A model generated the notes under the pieces. The model had not been told where the DNA came from, ran no database searches, and worked only from the letters and a program-made list of their open reading frames with translations. Below, piece by piece: positions 42,385 to 53,775 of a stretch of DNA of 64,000 nucleotides. Made by a program: the position numbers and the translations under genes. Positions within the stretch are counted from its first letter, which is position 1. The number at the start of each line of letters is the position of its first letter. This DNA comes from Streptomyces viridiviolaceus (GTDB taxonomy: Bacteria; Actinomycetota; Actinomycetes; Streptomycetales; Streptomycetaceae): the NCBI RefSeq assembly GCF_014650995.1, contig NZ_BMWA01000025.1, forward strand, positions 79,667 to 143,666, read 5' to 3'.

Positions 42385-43500
42385 ATGTCGAAACTCGGCA
42401 ACCTCGGCGCCCGACTGCACCACGGCGAGGTCGGCTACGACTTCGTCAAGAACCGCAAGATCTGGTACGGCATCTCGATCCTGATCACCATCACGGCCAT
42501 CGTCGGCCTGGCGGTGCGCGGCCTGCACATGGGCATCGAGTTCCAGGGCGGTGCCGTCTTCACCACCCCGAAGAACATGAGCGCCTCGGTCTCCCAGGCC
42601 GAGGAGTACGCGGAGGAGGCGTCCGGCCACGACGCGATCGTCCAGAAGCTGGGCGACGGCAGCCTGCGCATCCAGATCGCGGGCACCGACACCGCGCAGT
42701 CGGACCAGATCAAGGAAGCGCTCTCCGAGGACCTGAAGGTCGACGCCGAGAGGATCAACGCCGACCTGGTCGGTCCCAGCTGGGGTGACCAGATCGCCAA
42801 CAAGGCGTGGCAGGGTCTCGGGATCTTCCTGGTCCTCGTGGTGATCTACCTGGCGATCGCGTTCGAGTGGCGCATGGCGCTCGCCGCGTTCGTCGCACTG
42901 ATCCACGACATCACCATCACGGTCGGCATCTACGCCCTCGTCGGCTTCGAGGTCACGCCGGGCACGGTGATCGGTCTGCTGACGATCCTCGGTTACTCGC
43001 TCTACGACACGGTCGTCGTCTTCGACAGCCTCAAGGAGCAGACGAGGGACATCACCAAGCAGACCCGCTGGACCTACAGCGAGATCGCCAACCGGTCGAT
43101 CAACAGCACGCTGGTGCGTTCCATCAACACCACGGTGGTCGCCCTGCTGCCGGTGGGCGGCCTGCTGTTCATCGGCGGCGGTGTCCTCGGCGCGGGCATG
43201 CTCAACGACATCTCGTTGTCGCTGTTCGTCGGCCTCGCGGCCGGTGCCTACTCCTCGATCTTCATCGCCACGCCGCTCGTCGCCGACCTCAAGGAGCGCG
43301 AGCCGCAGATGAAGGCCCTCAAGAAGCGTGTCCTCGCCAAGCGTGCCCAGGCCGCGGCGAAGGGCGAGTCCCCGGAGGATGCCACGTCCGACGGCTCGTT
43401 CGACGAGCCCGACGACGCGACTCCCGCGGTCGTCGGCCCCCGCGACCAGCCCGCCTCCCGTACCCGGGGCCGTGGCGGACCCTCGGGGAAGCGCCGATGA
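42385..43500 (+). CDS. secF: Protein translocase subunit SecF
   Basis: 371 residues, six membrane helices. FVKNRKIWYGISILITITAI, GIEFQGGAVF and LTILGYSLYDTVVVFDSLKE (the conserved TM4-5 segment) identify it. The C-terminal 60 residues are a charged tail (EREPQMKALKKRVLAKRAQA). Acts with SecD and YajC. Stop overlaps the apt start by four bases. Confidence 0.96.
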   Translation: MSKLGNLGARLHHGEVGYDFVKNRKIWYGISILITITAIVGLAVRGLHMGIEFQGGAVFTTPKNMSASVSQAEEYAEEASGHDAIVQKLGDGSLRIQIAGTDTAQSDQIKEALSEDLKVDAERINADLVGPSWGDQIANKAWQGLGIFLVLVVIYLAIAFEWRMALAAFVALIHDITITVGIYALVGFEVTPGTVIGLLTILGYSLYDTVVVFDSLKEQTRDITKQTRWTYSEIANRSINSTLVRSINTTVVALLPVGGLLFIGGGVLGAGMLNDISLSLFVGLAAGAYSSIFIATPLVADLKEREPQMKALKKRVLAKRAQAAAKGESPEDATSDGSFDEPDDATPAVVGPRDQPASRTRGRGGPSGKRR

Positions 43501-44045
43501 CCGAGCTCGCAGACATCTCGGCACTCCTGCTCAGCCGCATCCGGGACGTGGCCGACTACCCGGAGCCGGGTGTGGTGTTCAAGGACATCACCCCGCTCCT
43601 GGCGGACCCGGCGGCGTTCACCGCGCTGACCGACGCCCTCGCCGAGATCGCCGAGCGCACCGGCGCCACCAAGATCATCGGTCTGGAGGCCCGGGGCTTC
43701 ATCCTCGGCGCCCCGGTCGCCGTCCGGGCCGGCCTGGGCTTCATCCCCGTACGCAAGGCGGGCAAGCTCCCCGGAGCCACCCTCAGCCAGGCGTACGACC
43801 TGGAGTACGGCTCGGCCGAGATCGAGGTGCACGCCGAGGACCTGACCGCCGACGACCGCGTGCTGGTCGTCGACGACGTCCTCGCCACCGGCGGCACCGC
43901 CGAGGCGTCACTCCAGCTGATCCGCCGGGCCGGCGCGCAGGTCGCGGGCCTCGCCGTCCTGATGGAGCTGGGCTTCCTCGACGGGCGGGCCCGGCTGGAA
44001 CCGGCCCTGGCCGGGGCCCCGCTGGAGGCGCTGCTCACCGTCTGA
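43497..44045 (+). CDS. apt: Adenine phosphoribosyltransferase
   Basis: 182 residues. PRPP-binding VLVVDDVLATGGTAEASL, EARGFILGAPVA, and the YPEPGVVFKDITPLL start are typical. Salvages adenine to AMP. Translationally coupled to secF, and directly upstream of rel in many actinobacteria, linking purine supply to ppGpp control by position. A strong terminator follows. Confidence 0.95.
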   Translation: MTELADISALLLSRIRDVADYPEPGVVFKDITPLLADPAAFTALTDALAEIAERTGATKIIGLEARGFILGAPVAVRAGLGFIPVRKAGKLPGATLSQAYDLEYGSAEIEVHAEDLTADDRVLVVDDVLATGGTAEASLQLIRRAGAQVAGLAVLMELGFLDGRARLEPALAGAPLEALLTV

Positions 44046-44058
44046 CGGCCCTGGTGGC

Positions 44059-44103
44059 ACACCGGAGGCGGGCCCGGAGGAATCCGGCGCCCGCCTCCGG
44101 TGT
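44059..44103 (+). terminator. Terminator hairpin between apt and rel
   Basis: ACACCGGAGGCGGGC (44059-44073) pairs with GCCCGCCTCCGGTGT (44089-44103), a perfect 15-bp stem followed by TTTCT. Confidence 0.85.
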
Positions 44104-44217
44104 TTCTCCGGTTGACGGCCTTCACACCGGCCAGAAGGCGATCCTGCGACGCCGGATCGCTACCATGGGGTTTCCGGAGCCTGACCGGGGGACCCGGATC
44201 GCGCACGAGGAGTCCTC

Positions 44218-46761
<2,544 letters not shown>

Positions 46762-46773
46762 CAGCCCCGCGAA

Positions 46774-46812
46774 GAAGCGGCCCGGCGGTGGGACACACCG
46801 CCGGGCCGCTTC
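46774..46812. terminator. Bidirectional terminator between rel and the DUF349 gene
   Basis: A 17-bp perfect stem: GAAGCGGCCCGGCGGTG (46774-46790) with CACCGCCGGGCCGCTTC (46796-46812), loop GGACA. Genes converge on it. Confidence 0.88.
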
Positions 46813-46828
46813 CCTCACACGGGCTTGA

Positions 46829-48058
46829 TCAGCCGCCGAACTCCTGCAGGCCCTTCAGCGCCTGGTCCAGCAGCGCCTGCCGGCCCTCGAGCTCCTTCTC
46901 GAGCTTGTCGACCTTGGCGTTGTTGCCCTGGGCGCGCGCCTGCTCGACCTGGGACCGCAGCTTGTCCACGGCGGCCTGGAGCTGGCCGGTCAGACCCTCG
47001 GCACGCGCGCGTGCCTCCGGGTTGGTCCGGCGCCACTCGGCCTCCTCGGCCTCCTGGATCGCCCGCTCGACCGCGTGCATGCGGCCCTCGACCCTCGGCC
47101 GGGCGTCGCGCGGCACATGGCCGATGGCCTCCCAGCGCTCGTTGACCGAGCGGAACGCGGCGCGGGCCGCCTTCAGGTCCCGGATCGGCAGGAGCTTCTC
47201 GGCCTCCTCGGCCAGCTCCTCCTTGAGCTTGAGGTTCTCCGCCTGCTCGGCGTCGCGCTCGGCGAAGACCGAGCTGCGCGCCGCGAAGAAGACGTCCTGG
47301 GCGCCGCGGAAGCGGTTCCACAGGTCGTCCTCGTGCTCGCGCTGGGCACGCCCGGCGGCCTTCCACTCGGCCATCAGGTCGCGGTAGCGCGCGGCCGTCG
47401 GACCCCAGTCCGTCGAGTTCGACAGCGCCTCCGCCTCGGCGACCAGCCGCTCCTTGGTCTGGCGGGCCTCCTCGCGCTGCGCGTCCAGCTGGGCGAAGTG
47501 CTGCTTGCGCCGCTTGGAGAACGCCGACCGCGCGTGCGAGAAGCGGTGCCACAGCTCGTCGTCGGACTTGCGGTCCAGCCGCGGCAGGCCCTTCCAGGTG
47601 TCCACCAGGGCCCGCAGCCGCTCACCGGCCGCCCGCCACTGGTCGGACTGCGCCAGCTCCTCGGCCTCGGCGACCAGCGCCTCCTTGGCGCCGCGCGCCT
47701 CGTCGGACTGCTTGGCCCGCTGCGCCTTGCGCTCCTCGCGGCGCTTCTCCACCAGCTCGACGAGCTTGTCCAGCCGGCCCCGCAGAGCGTCCAGATCACC
47801 GACCGCGTGGTGCGCGTCCACCTGCTCGCGCAGGTGCTCGACGGCGGCCAGGGCGTCCTTCGCCGACAGGTCGGTGGTCTTCACTCGCTTCTCGAGGAGG
47901 CCGATCTCGACAACCAGGCCCTCGTACTTGCGCTCGAAGTAGGCCAGCGCCTCCTCGGGGGAGCCTGCCTGCCAGGAACCGACGACCTTCTCGCCGTCGG
48001 CCGTACGCACGTACACGGTCCCCGTCTCGTCGACGCGGCCCCACGGGTCGCTGCTCAC
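46829..48058 (-). CDS. DUF349 coiled-coil protein
   Basis: 409 residues, almost all helical, with three DUF349 repeats (WKGLPRLDRKSDDELWHRFS, WKAAGRAQREHEDDLWNRFR, and FRSVNERWEAIGHVPRDARP) and long Glu/Ala/Arg-rich coiled coils. Family function is not established. GTG has GGAGGAGG upstream. Convergent with rel and separated from the cyclophilin gene by 135 bp. Confidence 0.88.
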   Translation of the reverse strand: MSSDPWGRVDETGTVYVRTADGEKVVGSWQAGSPEEALAYFERKYEGLVVEIGLLEKRVKTTDLSAKDALAAVEHLREQVDAHHAVGDLDALRGRLDKLVELVEKRREERKAQRAKQSDEARGAKEALVAEAEELAQSDQWRAAGERLRALVDTWKGLPRLDRKSDDELWHRFSHARSAFSKRRKQHFAQLDAQREEARQTKERLVAEAEALSNSTDWGPTAARYRDLMAEWKAAGRAQREHEDDLWNRFRGAQDVFFAARSSVFAERDAEQAENLKLKEELAEEAEKLLPIRDLKAARAAFRSVNERWEAIGHVPRDARPRVEGRMHAVERAIQEAEEAEWRRTNPEARARAEGLTGQLQAAVDKLRSQVEQARAQGNNAKVDKLEKELEGRQALLDQALKGLQEFGG

Positions 48059-48193
48059 AGCGCCTCCTCCACATGATGCCTGCGGAGGGTTTTGCCGCCC
48101 CCGGGCATCGTCCACAGTTTCGTCACGGCCAACATAGGCGACCGGCGGGTGGCCTGTCCGCATCCCGCGCGACCGAAATTCCGCAGTTGGGGG

Positions 48194-49015
48194 TCAGGAT
48201 TTGGTGACGGTCGCCTTGTCGATCACGACCGTCGCGTTGGGCGCTCCGTCACCCGCGCCGGTGCTCTCACCCGCGGCGGCGATCTTCTTCAGCACCGTCA
48301 TGCCGTCCTTGGAGATCGTCCCGAACGGTGTGTAGCTGGGCGGCAGCGGACTGTCCTGGTACGCGAGGAAGAACTGGCTGCCGCCCGAGTCCGGCTGGCC
48401 GGTGTTCGCCATCGCCACCGTGCCCGCCGGGTACGTGTTGCCCTTCAGGCTCTTGTCCTTCAGGTTCTCGTCCGGGATGTTGTAGCCCGGACCGCCGCTG
48501 CCCTGACCCGTCGGGTCACCGCACTGCAGGACGAAGATCCCGTTGGTGGTGAGCCGGTGGCAGGCGGTGTGGTCGAAGTAGCCCTTGCCGGCGAGGAAGT
48601 TGAACGAGTTGACGGTGTGCGGCGCCGCCGACGTCTTCAGGTCGATGTCTATGTCGCCGCAGGTCGTCGAGAGCGTCATCGCGTACTTCGCCGACTTGTC
48701 GATGGTCATCGCAGGCTCCTTCTTCCAGGTCTGCGTCTTGACCTTGCCCTCGGCGGGCTTGTCGCACGGGTCCGGCGCCTTGCTGGTGGGCGAGGCGCTC
48801 GGCGTGACCTCCGCGCTCGCGTTCGCCTTGCCGTCGTCGTCCTCGAGGACCCCGGTCGTGTACAGCGCGAGGCTGCCGACCAGTACCACGCCGAGCACCG
48901 ACGCGATCACCGCGTTGCGCATACGCGCCTTGCGCCGCGCGGAGGTACGTCGCTGCTGTTGCCGCAAGAACTTCTCCCGGGCGAGCTGACGCCGCCGCTG
49001 TTCCTGGCTGACCAC
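48194..49015 (-). CDS. Membrane-anchored cyclophilin-type peptidyl-prolyl isomerase
   Basis: 273 residues. Basic N-terminus (RRKARMRN), one helix (AVIASVLGVVLVGSLALY, about 35-52), a Ser/Pro/Thr linker and an extracellular cyclophilin domain (HRLTTNGIFVLQCGDPTGQG, GTVAMANTGQPDSGGSQFFL). The conserved Arg of the active site is in CHRLTT. Would speed proline isomerisation of exported proteins. GTG 49015 has GAGGAGAG upstream. Position next to MBL hydrolase and hisS matches mycobacterial PpiB (Rv2582). Confidence 0.92.
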   Translation of the reverse strand: MVSQEQRRRQLAREKFLRQQQRRTSARRKARMRNAVIASVLGVVLVGSLALYTTGVLEDDDGKANASAEVTPSASPTSKAPDPCDKPAEGKVKTQTWKKEPAMTIDKSAKYAMTLSTTCGDIDIDLKTSAAPHTVNSFNFLAGKGYFDHTACHRLTTNGIFVLQCGDPTGQGSGGPGYNIPDENLKDKSLKGNTYPAGTVAMANTGQPDSGGSQFFLAYQDSPLPPSYTPFGTISKDGMTVLKKIAAAGESTGAGDGAPNATVVIDKATVTKS

Positions 49016-49195
49016 GGGGTTCTCTCCTCATGCGTCGTGTGTGCCGACCGGTACGCGTGCGCGCGATGAGCCGACCGCCTGCGTGTAGCCCCGTACGGTA
49101 TATGGGTTCGCTGAGGAATCGGCACCGCCGGTAGGCTCTGACCAGGGCGCAGCCCGCCCGCAAGCCCACCCGTACCGACACAACGAAGGACGATC

Positions 49196-49903
49196 GTGCT
49201 CATTGCCGGGTTCCCCGCCGGGGCCTGGGGGACGAACTGCTATCTCGTCGCCCCCGCCGCCGGTGAGGAGTGCGTGATCATCGACCCCGGCCACCAGGCC
49301 GCCCAAGGAGTCGAGGAAGCACTCGCCAAGCATCGGCTCAAGCCCGTCGCCGTCGTCCTCACCCACGGCCACATCGACCACGTGGCCTCGGTCGTCCCGG
49401 TGTGCGGCGCGCACGACGTGCCGGCCTGGATCCACCCCGAGGACCGGTACATGATGAGCGACCCGGAGAAGGCCCTCGGCCGCTCCATCGGCATGCCGCT
49501 GATGGGCGAGCTGACGGTGGGGGAGCCGGACGACGTCAGGGAGATGGCCGACGGCGCCAGGCTCGAACTGGCAGGCATGGAGCTGACGGTCGCCCATGCG
49601 CCGGGCCATACCAAGGGGTCGGTGACCTTCGGCCTGCCCGAGGCGGCGGACATCCCGCCGATCCTGTTCTCGGGCGACCTGCTGTTCGCCGGCTCCATCG
49701 GACGCACCGACCTGCCCGGCGGTGACATGGCCGAGATGCTCGACTCGCTGGCCCGCGTGTGCCTGCCGCTCGACGACTCGACCGTGGTGCTGTCCGGCCA
49801 CGGCCCCCAGACGACCATCGGCCAGGAGCGCGCCACCAACCCGTATCTGCGGCAGGTGGCCGCCGGCCAGGGCGCCCCTCAGGCTCCCCGACGAGGAATG
49901 TGA
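49196..49903 (+). CDS. Metallo-beta-lactamase-fold hydrolase (glyoxalase II-like)
   Basis: 235 residues with THGHIDHVASV (near residues 56-62; H-x-H-x-D-H), APGHTKGSVTF and FSGDLLFAGSIGRTDLPGGD, all glyoxalase II-type metal ligands. The family includes hydroxyacylglutathione hydrolases and related thioesterases; Streptomyces uses mycothiol rather than glutathione, so substrate is unknown. GTG with AAGGA upstream. hisS follows 13 bases later, and this pairing is common in actinobacteria. Confidence 0.9.
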   Translation: MLIAGFPAGAWGTNCYLVAPAAGEECVIIDPGHQAAQGVEEALAKHRLKPVAVVLTHGHIDHVASVVPVCGAHDVPAWIHPEDRYMMSDPEKALGRSIGMPLMGELTVGEPDDVREMADGARLELAGMELTVAHAPGHTKGSVTFGLPEAADIPPILFSGDLLFAGSIGRTDLPGGDMAEMLDSLARVCLPLDDSTVVLSGHGPQTTIGQERATNPYLRQVAAGQGAPQAPRRGM

Positions 49904-49916
49904 CGAGAGACCTTCC

Positions 49917-51179
49917 GTGAGCACCTTCAAGGCCCCCAAGGGCACGTACGACCTGCTGCCGCCGGACTCCGCCAAGTACCTGGCGGTCCGCGAGGCGATC
50001 GCGGCCCCCCTGCGGGGCTCCGGCTACGGCTACATCGAGACGCCCGGCTTCGAGAACGTCGAGCTGTTCGCGCGCGGTGTCGGCGAGTCCACCGACATCG
50101 TGACCAAGGAGATGTACGTCTTCGAGACGAAGGGCGGCGACCGGCTCGCCCTGCGCCCGGAGACGACGGCCCCCGTGCTGCGCGCGGTCCTGGAGGCCAA
50201 CCTGCACAAGGCGGGCAACCTGCCGGTGAAGGTCTGGTACTCGGGCTCGCAGTACCGCTACGAGCGCCCGCAGAAGGGCCGTTACCGCCACTTCTCGCAG
50301 GTCGGTGCCGAGGCGATCGGCGCGGAGGACCCGGCGCTGGACGCCGAGCTGATCATCCTGGCCGACCAGGCGTACCGCTCGCTCGGCCTGAGCCAATTCC
50401 GGATCCTGCTCAACAGCCTGGGCGACAAGGAGTGCCGTCCCGTCTACCGGGCCGCGCTGCAGGACTTCCTGCGGGGCCTGGACCTGGACGAGGACACGCT
50501 GCGCCGCGCCCAGATCAACCCCCTGCGCGTCCTGGACGACAAGCGCGCGGAGGTGCAGAAGCAGCTGACGGAAGCCCCGTTGCTGCGCGACTACCTGTGC
50601 GACACCTGCAAGGCGTACCACGAGGAGGTCCGCGAGCTGATCACGGCGGCGGGCGTGGCCTTCGAGGACGACCCGAAGCTGGTGCGCGGCCTGGACTACT
50701 ACACGCGCACGACCTTCGAGTTCGTCCACGACGGTCTGGGCTCCCAGTCCGCGGTGGGCGGCGGCGGCCGCTACGACGGCTTGTCCGAGATGATCGGCGG
50801 CCCCTCGCTGCCCTCGGTCGGCTGGGCCCTCGGCGTCGACCGCACGGTCCTCGCCCTGGAGGCGGAGGGCATCGAGCTGGACATCCCGGCCGCGACCTCC
50901 GTCTTCGCCGTTCCGCTCGGCGAGGAGGCCCGCCGGGTCCTGTTCGCCAAGGTCACCGAGCTGCGCAAGAACGGCGTCGCCGCCGACTTCTCCTACGGCG
51001 GCAAGGGCCTCAAGGGCGCCATGAAGAACGCCAACCGCAGCGGCGCCCGCTACACGATCGTGGCCGGCGAGCGCGACCTCGCCGACGGCGTCGTCCAGCT
51101 CAAGGACATGGAGTCCGGCGAGCAGACGGCGATCGGCGTGAACGAGATCGTGGCGGAGCTGGAGTCGCGGCTCGGCTGA
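49917..51179 (+). CDS. hisS: Histidyl-tRNA synthetase
   Basis: 420 residues, class II. Motif 1 TYDLLPPDSAKYL, motif 2 YRYERPQKGRYRHFSQVGAE, histidine loop LVRGLDYYTRTTFEF, motif 3 GGRYDGLSEMIGGPSLPSVG. Charges tRNA-His. GTG 49917. No T-box seen. A hairpin follows at 51194-51230. Confidence 0.96.
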   Translation: MSTFKAPKGTYDLLPPDSAKYLAVREAIAAPLRGSGYGYIETPGFENVELFARGVGESTDIVTKEMYVFETKGGDRLALRPETTAPVLRAVLEANLHKAGNLPVKVWYSGSQYRYERPQKGRYRHFSQVGAEAIGAEDPALDAELIILADQAYRSLGLSQFRILLNSLGDKECRPVYRAALQDFLRGLDLDEDTLRRAQINPLRVLDDKRAEVQKQLTEAPLLRDYLCDTCKAYHEEVRELITAAGVAFEDDPKLVRGLDYYTRTTFEFVHDGLGSQSAVGGGGRYDGLSEMIGGPSLPSVGWALGVDRTVLALEAEGIELDIPAATSVFAVPLGEEARRVLFAKVTELRKNGVAADFSYGGKGLKGAMKNANRSGARYTIVAGERDLADGVVQLKDMESGEQTAIGVNEIVAELESRLG

Positions 51180-51193
51180 CCGTTCCTTACGCC

Positions 51194-51230
51194 GACGGGG
51201 CGCGCGCGTTCGTTCGTGCGTGCCCCCGTC
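51194..51230 (+). terminator. Probable terminator hairpin after hisS
   Basis: GACGGGG (51194-51200) pairs with CCCCGTC (51224-51230); after one bulged base the stem continues as CGCGC/GCGTG pairs including G-U. Confidence 0.5.
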
Positions 51231-51372
51231 GAACGGGCGGCGGCCGGAACGCAAGGCCCAGGGGTGATCACCGGTGCGTCTTGTGTTCATCGAACAGTGG
51301 CTTTACAGGCAGGTACGGCACAATGGCACTGCCCGAAGCAGACCCCGACCCTCGAACGACGGAATCGGCGTG

Positions 51373-52035
51373 ATGAGCGAGACGACAGTGAAGGACGCTT
51401 CCAGCGAGCCCGAAACCGCGCCGGCACCCGGCGCCGGCACCCGGCGCACCGAGGGCGGCAGCCGTGCCCTCGCCCTGCTGCTGGTCATCACGGGCGCGGC
51501 CGGAGTGCTCGCCTCGTGGGTCATCACCCTCGACAAGTTCAAGCTGCTCGAGGCGAAGGTCGCCGGCACCACGTTCACGCCCGGGTGCAGCCTGAACCCC
51601 GTGGTCTCCTGCGGCAGCGTCATGGAGAGCGACCAGGCCGCGGCCTTCGGCTTCCCCAACCCGATGCTCGGCCTGGTCACGTACGGCATCGTGATCTGCG
51701 TCGGCATGAGCCTGCTCGCCGGGGCACGCTTCCCGCGCTGGTACTGGCTCACCTTCAACGCGGGCACCCTGTTCGGTGTCGGGTTCTGCACATGGCTGCA
51801 GTTCCAGTCCCTGTACCGGATCAACGCCCTGTGCCTGTGGTGCTGCCTGGCCTGGGTCGCCACCATCCTCATGTTCTGGTACGTGACGTCCTTCAACGTC
51901 CGCAAGGGCTTCCTGCCCGCGCCGAACTGGCTGAAGGGCTTCTTCGGCGAGTTCGGCTGGGTGCCGCCCGTGCTGCACATCGGCATCATCGGCATGATGA
52001 TCCTGACCCGCTGGTGGGACTTCTGGACCGGCTGA
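51373..52035 (+). CDS. Vitamin K epoxide reductase (VKOR) family protein
   Basis: 220 residues. A polar N-terminus (about 1-28), then helices at about 32-50, 98-118, 128-146 and 195-213. Conserved Cys72 and Cys80 on an outside loop (GCSLNPVVSCG) and the CLWC active pair Cys154/Cys157 facing the quinone. VKOR reoxidises DsbA-like partners using quinones, the actinobacterial route to disulfides. Start ATG 51373; GTG 51370 is an alternative. No fused thioredoxin domain. Confidence 0.9.
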   Translation: MSETTVKDASSEPETAPAPGAGTRRTEGGSRALALLLVITGAAGVLASWVITLDKFKLLEAKVAGTTFTPGCSLNPVVSCGSVMESDQAAAFGFPNPMLGLVTYGIVICVGMSLLAGARFPRWYWLTFNAGTLFGVGFCTWLQFQSLYRINALCLWCCLAWVATILMFWYVTSFNVRKGFLPAPNWLKGFFGEFGWVPPVLHIGIIGMMILTRWWDFWTG

Positions 52036-52091
52036 CGGGCCGGCCGACGGCGCCCGCCGCGTTGTCAGTGCGGTGATTTAGGGTTTTGGGC

Positions 52092-53447
52092 GTGGAGCCC
52101 GACCTGTTCACCGCCGCAGCCGAAGAACGCCAGGAGAAGGACCCGACCGGCAGCCCCCTCGCCGTGCGGATGCGTCCGCGCACCCTCGACGAGGTGGTGG
52201 GCCAGCAACACCTCCTGAAGCCGGGCTCGCCCCTGCGCCGGCTGGTCGGCGAGGGCGCATCCGGCCCCGCCGGCCCCTCCTCGGTGATCCTCTGGGGACC
52301 GCCCGGCACCGGCAAGACGACCCTGGCGTACGTCGTCTCCAAGGCCACCAACAAGCGCTTCGTGGAGCTGTCCGCGATCACCGCGGGCGTCAAGGAGGTC
52401 CGCGCGGTCATCGACGGCGCCCGCCGCGCCGTCGGCGGGTACGGCAAGGAGACCGTCCTCTTCCTCGACGAGATCCACCGCTTCAGCAAGGCCCAGCAGG
52501 ACTCCCTGCTCCCGGCCGTCGAGAACCGCTGGGTCACCCTGATCGCCGCGACGACCGAGAACCCGTACTTCTCGGTGATCTCCCCCCTGCTCTCCCGCTC
52601 CCTCCTGCTCACCCTCGAACCCCTCACCGACGACGACGTCCGCGGGCTGCTGCGCCGCGCCCTGACCGACGACCGTGGACTGAAGGGCGCCGTCTCCCTC
52701 CCCGAGGACACCGAGGCCCACCTGCTGCGCATCGCCGGAGGCGACGCCCGCCGGGCCCTCACCGCCCTGGAGGCCGCCGCCGGAGCGGCCCTCGACAAGG
52801 GCGAGAGCGAGATCGGCCTGACCACGCTGGAGGAGACGGTCGACCGTGCCGCGGTGAAGTACGACCGCGACGGCGACCAGCACTACGACGTCGCCAGCGC
52901 CCTGATCAAGTCCATCCGCGGCTCCGACGTGGACGCCGCCCTGCACTACCTGGCCCGGATGATCGAGGCCGGCGAGGACCCCCGCTTCATCGCCCGCCGG
53001 CTGATGATCTCCGCCAGCGAGGACATCGGCCTCGCCGACCCCAACGCCCTGCCGATCGCCGTCGCGGCCGCCCAGGCGGTCGCCATGATCGGTTTCCCGG
53101 AGGCGGCCCTCACCCTCAGCCACGCCACCATCGCCCTGGCCCTCGCGCCCAAGTCCAACGCCGCGACGACCGCCATCGGCGCCGCTCTGGAGGACGTCCG
53201 CAAGGGGCTGGCCGGGCCGGTGCCGCCCCACCTGAGGGACAGCCACTACAAGGGCGCGGGCAAGCTCGGCCACGGAGAGGGATACGTGTACCCGCACGAC
53301 CTGCCCGAGGGCATCGCCGCGCAGCAGTACGCCCCGGACGCCCTGAAGGAGCGCACGTACTACACGCCGACCCGGCACGGTGCCGAGGCCAGGTACGCGG
53401 ACGCCGTGGAATGGACCCGCAATCACCTCGGTCGCAAGCGGTCGTGA
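52092..53447 (+). CDS. rarA: Replication-associated recombination protein A (RarA/MgsA)
   Basis: 451 residues, AAA+ family: Walker A GPPGTGKTTLAY, Walker B LFLDEIHRFSKAQQDSLLPA, sensor ATTENPYFSVI, and a C-terminal tetramerisation part (NAATTAIGAALEDVRKGLAG, HYKGAGKLGHGEGYVYPHDL). Works at stalled forks with SSB. GTG 52092 has TAGGGT at 52079-52084, seven bases upstream, so a leaderless mRNA is likely. It is followed by the rpsD leader. Confidence 0.93.
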   Translation: MEPDLFTAAAEERQEKDPTGSPLAVRMRPRTLDEVVGQQHLLKPGSPLRRLVGEGASGPAGPSSVILWGPPGTGKTTLAYVVSKATNKRFVELSAITAGVKEVRAVIDGARRAVGGYGKETVLFLDEIHRFSKAQQDSLLPAVENRWVTLIAATTENPYFSVISPLLSRSLLLTLEPLTDDDVRGLLRRALTDDRGLKGAVSLPEDTEAHLLRIAGGDARRALTALEAAAGAALDKGESEIGLTTLEETVDRAAVKYDRDGDQHYDVASALIKSIRGSDVDAALHYLARMIEAGEDPRFIARRLMISASEDIGLADPNALPIAVAAAQAVAMIGFPEAALTLSHATIALALAPKSNAATTAIGAALEDVRKGLAGPVPPHLRDSHYKGAGKLGHGEGYVYPHDLPEGIAAQQYAPDALKERTYYTPTRHGAEARYADAVEWTRNHLGRKRS

Positions 53448-53775
53448 ACAGCCTGTAGACTGCTGCGAAGCGCTGAGTCCCGTGTCCGGCCCCTTCCGAG
53501 GGAAACCGGCACCACCAGAGCGGGACAACCAGCCGGAGACCCGGTCCGCCGGATCTCCAGGAGCGTCGCGCACCGGCGAACGGTGTCGCGGGCCGCCCAC
53601 CACCGCCCGGAGCCCCGGGACCGGTCGGTGGGCCACTCGCGTGCTGCACGTATGTGCCCAGACCAGGGGAGCGGCTGCCCGGCAGGTCCTTCACGGACCC
53701 GCGGGGTTTCCCCGGCTGCGGATGCGACCTCCCGTAACCCTGGTGAGCCGACCCATACGGAAAGTGAAAGAGACA
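53448..53775 (+). promoter_or_regulatory. rpsD promoter and long structured 5' leader
   Basis: TAGACT (53456-53461) is a likely -10, giving a leader of about 300 bases before rpsD. The leader can form nested helices such as GTCCCG/CGGGAC (around 53477-53525) and CCGG-paired segments near 53551-53575. S4 is known in other bacteria to repress its own mRNA by binding leader structure, so autoregulation is plausible, not shown. No ORF here is credible. Confidence 0.4.

Noticed and set aside
40564..43524. 986-residue minus-strand open frame across secD-secF
   Set aside because: Mirror frame of two clearly identified genes; composition without hydrophobic core and no start-site support.
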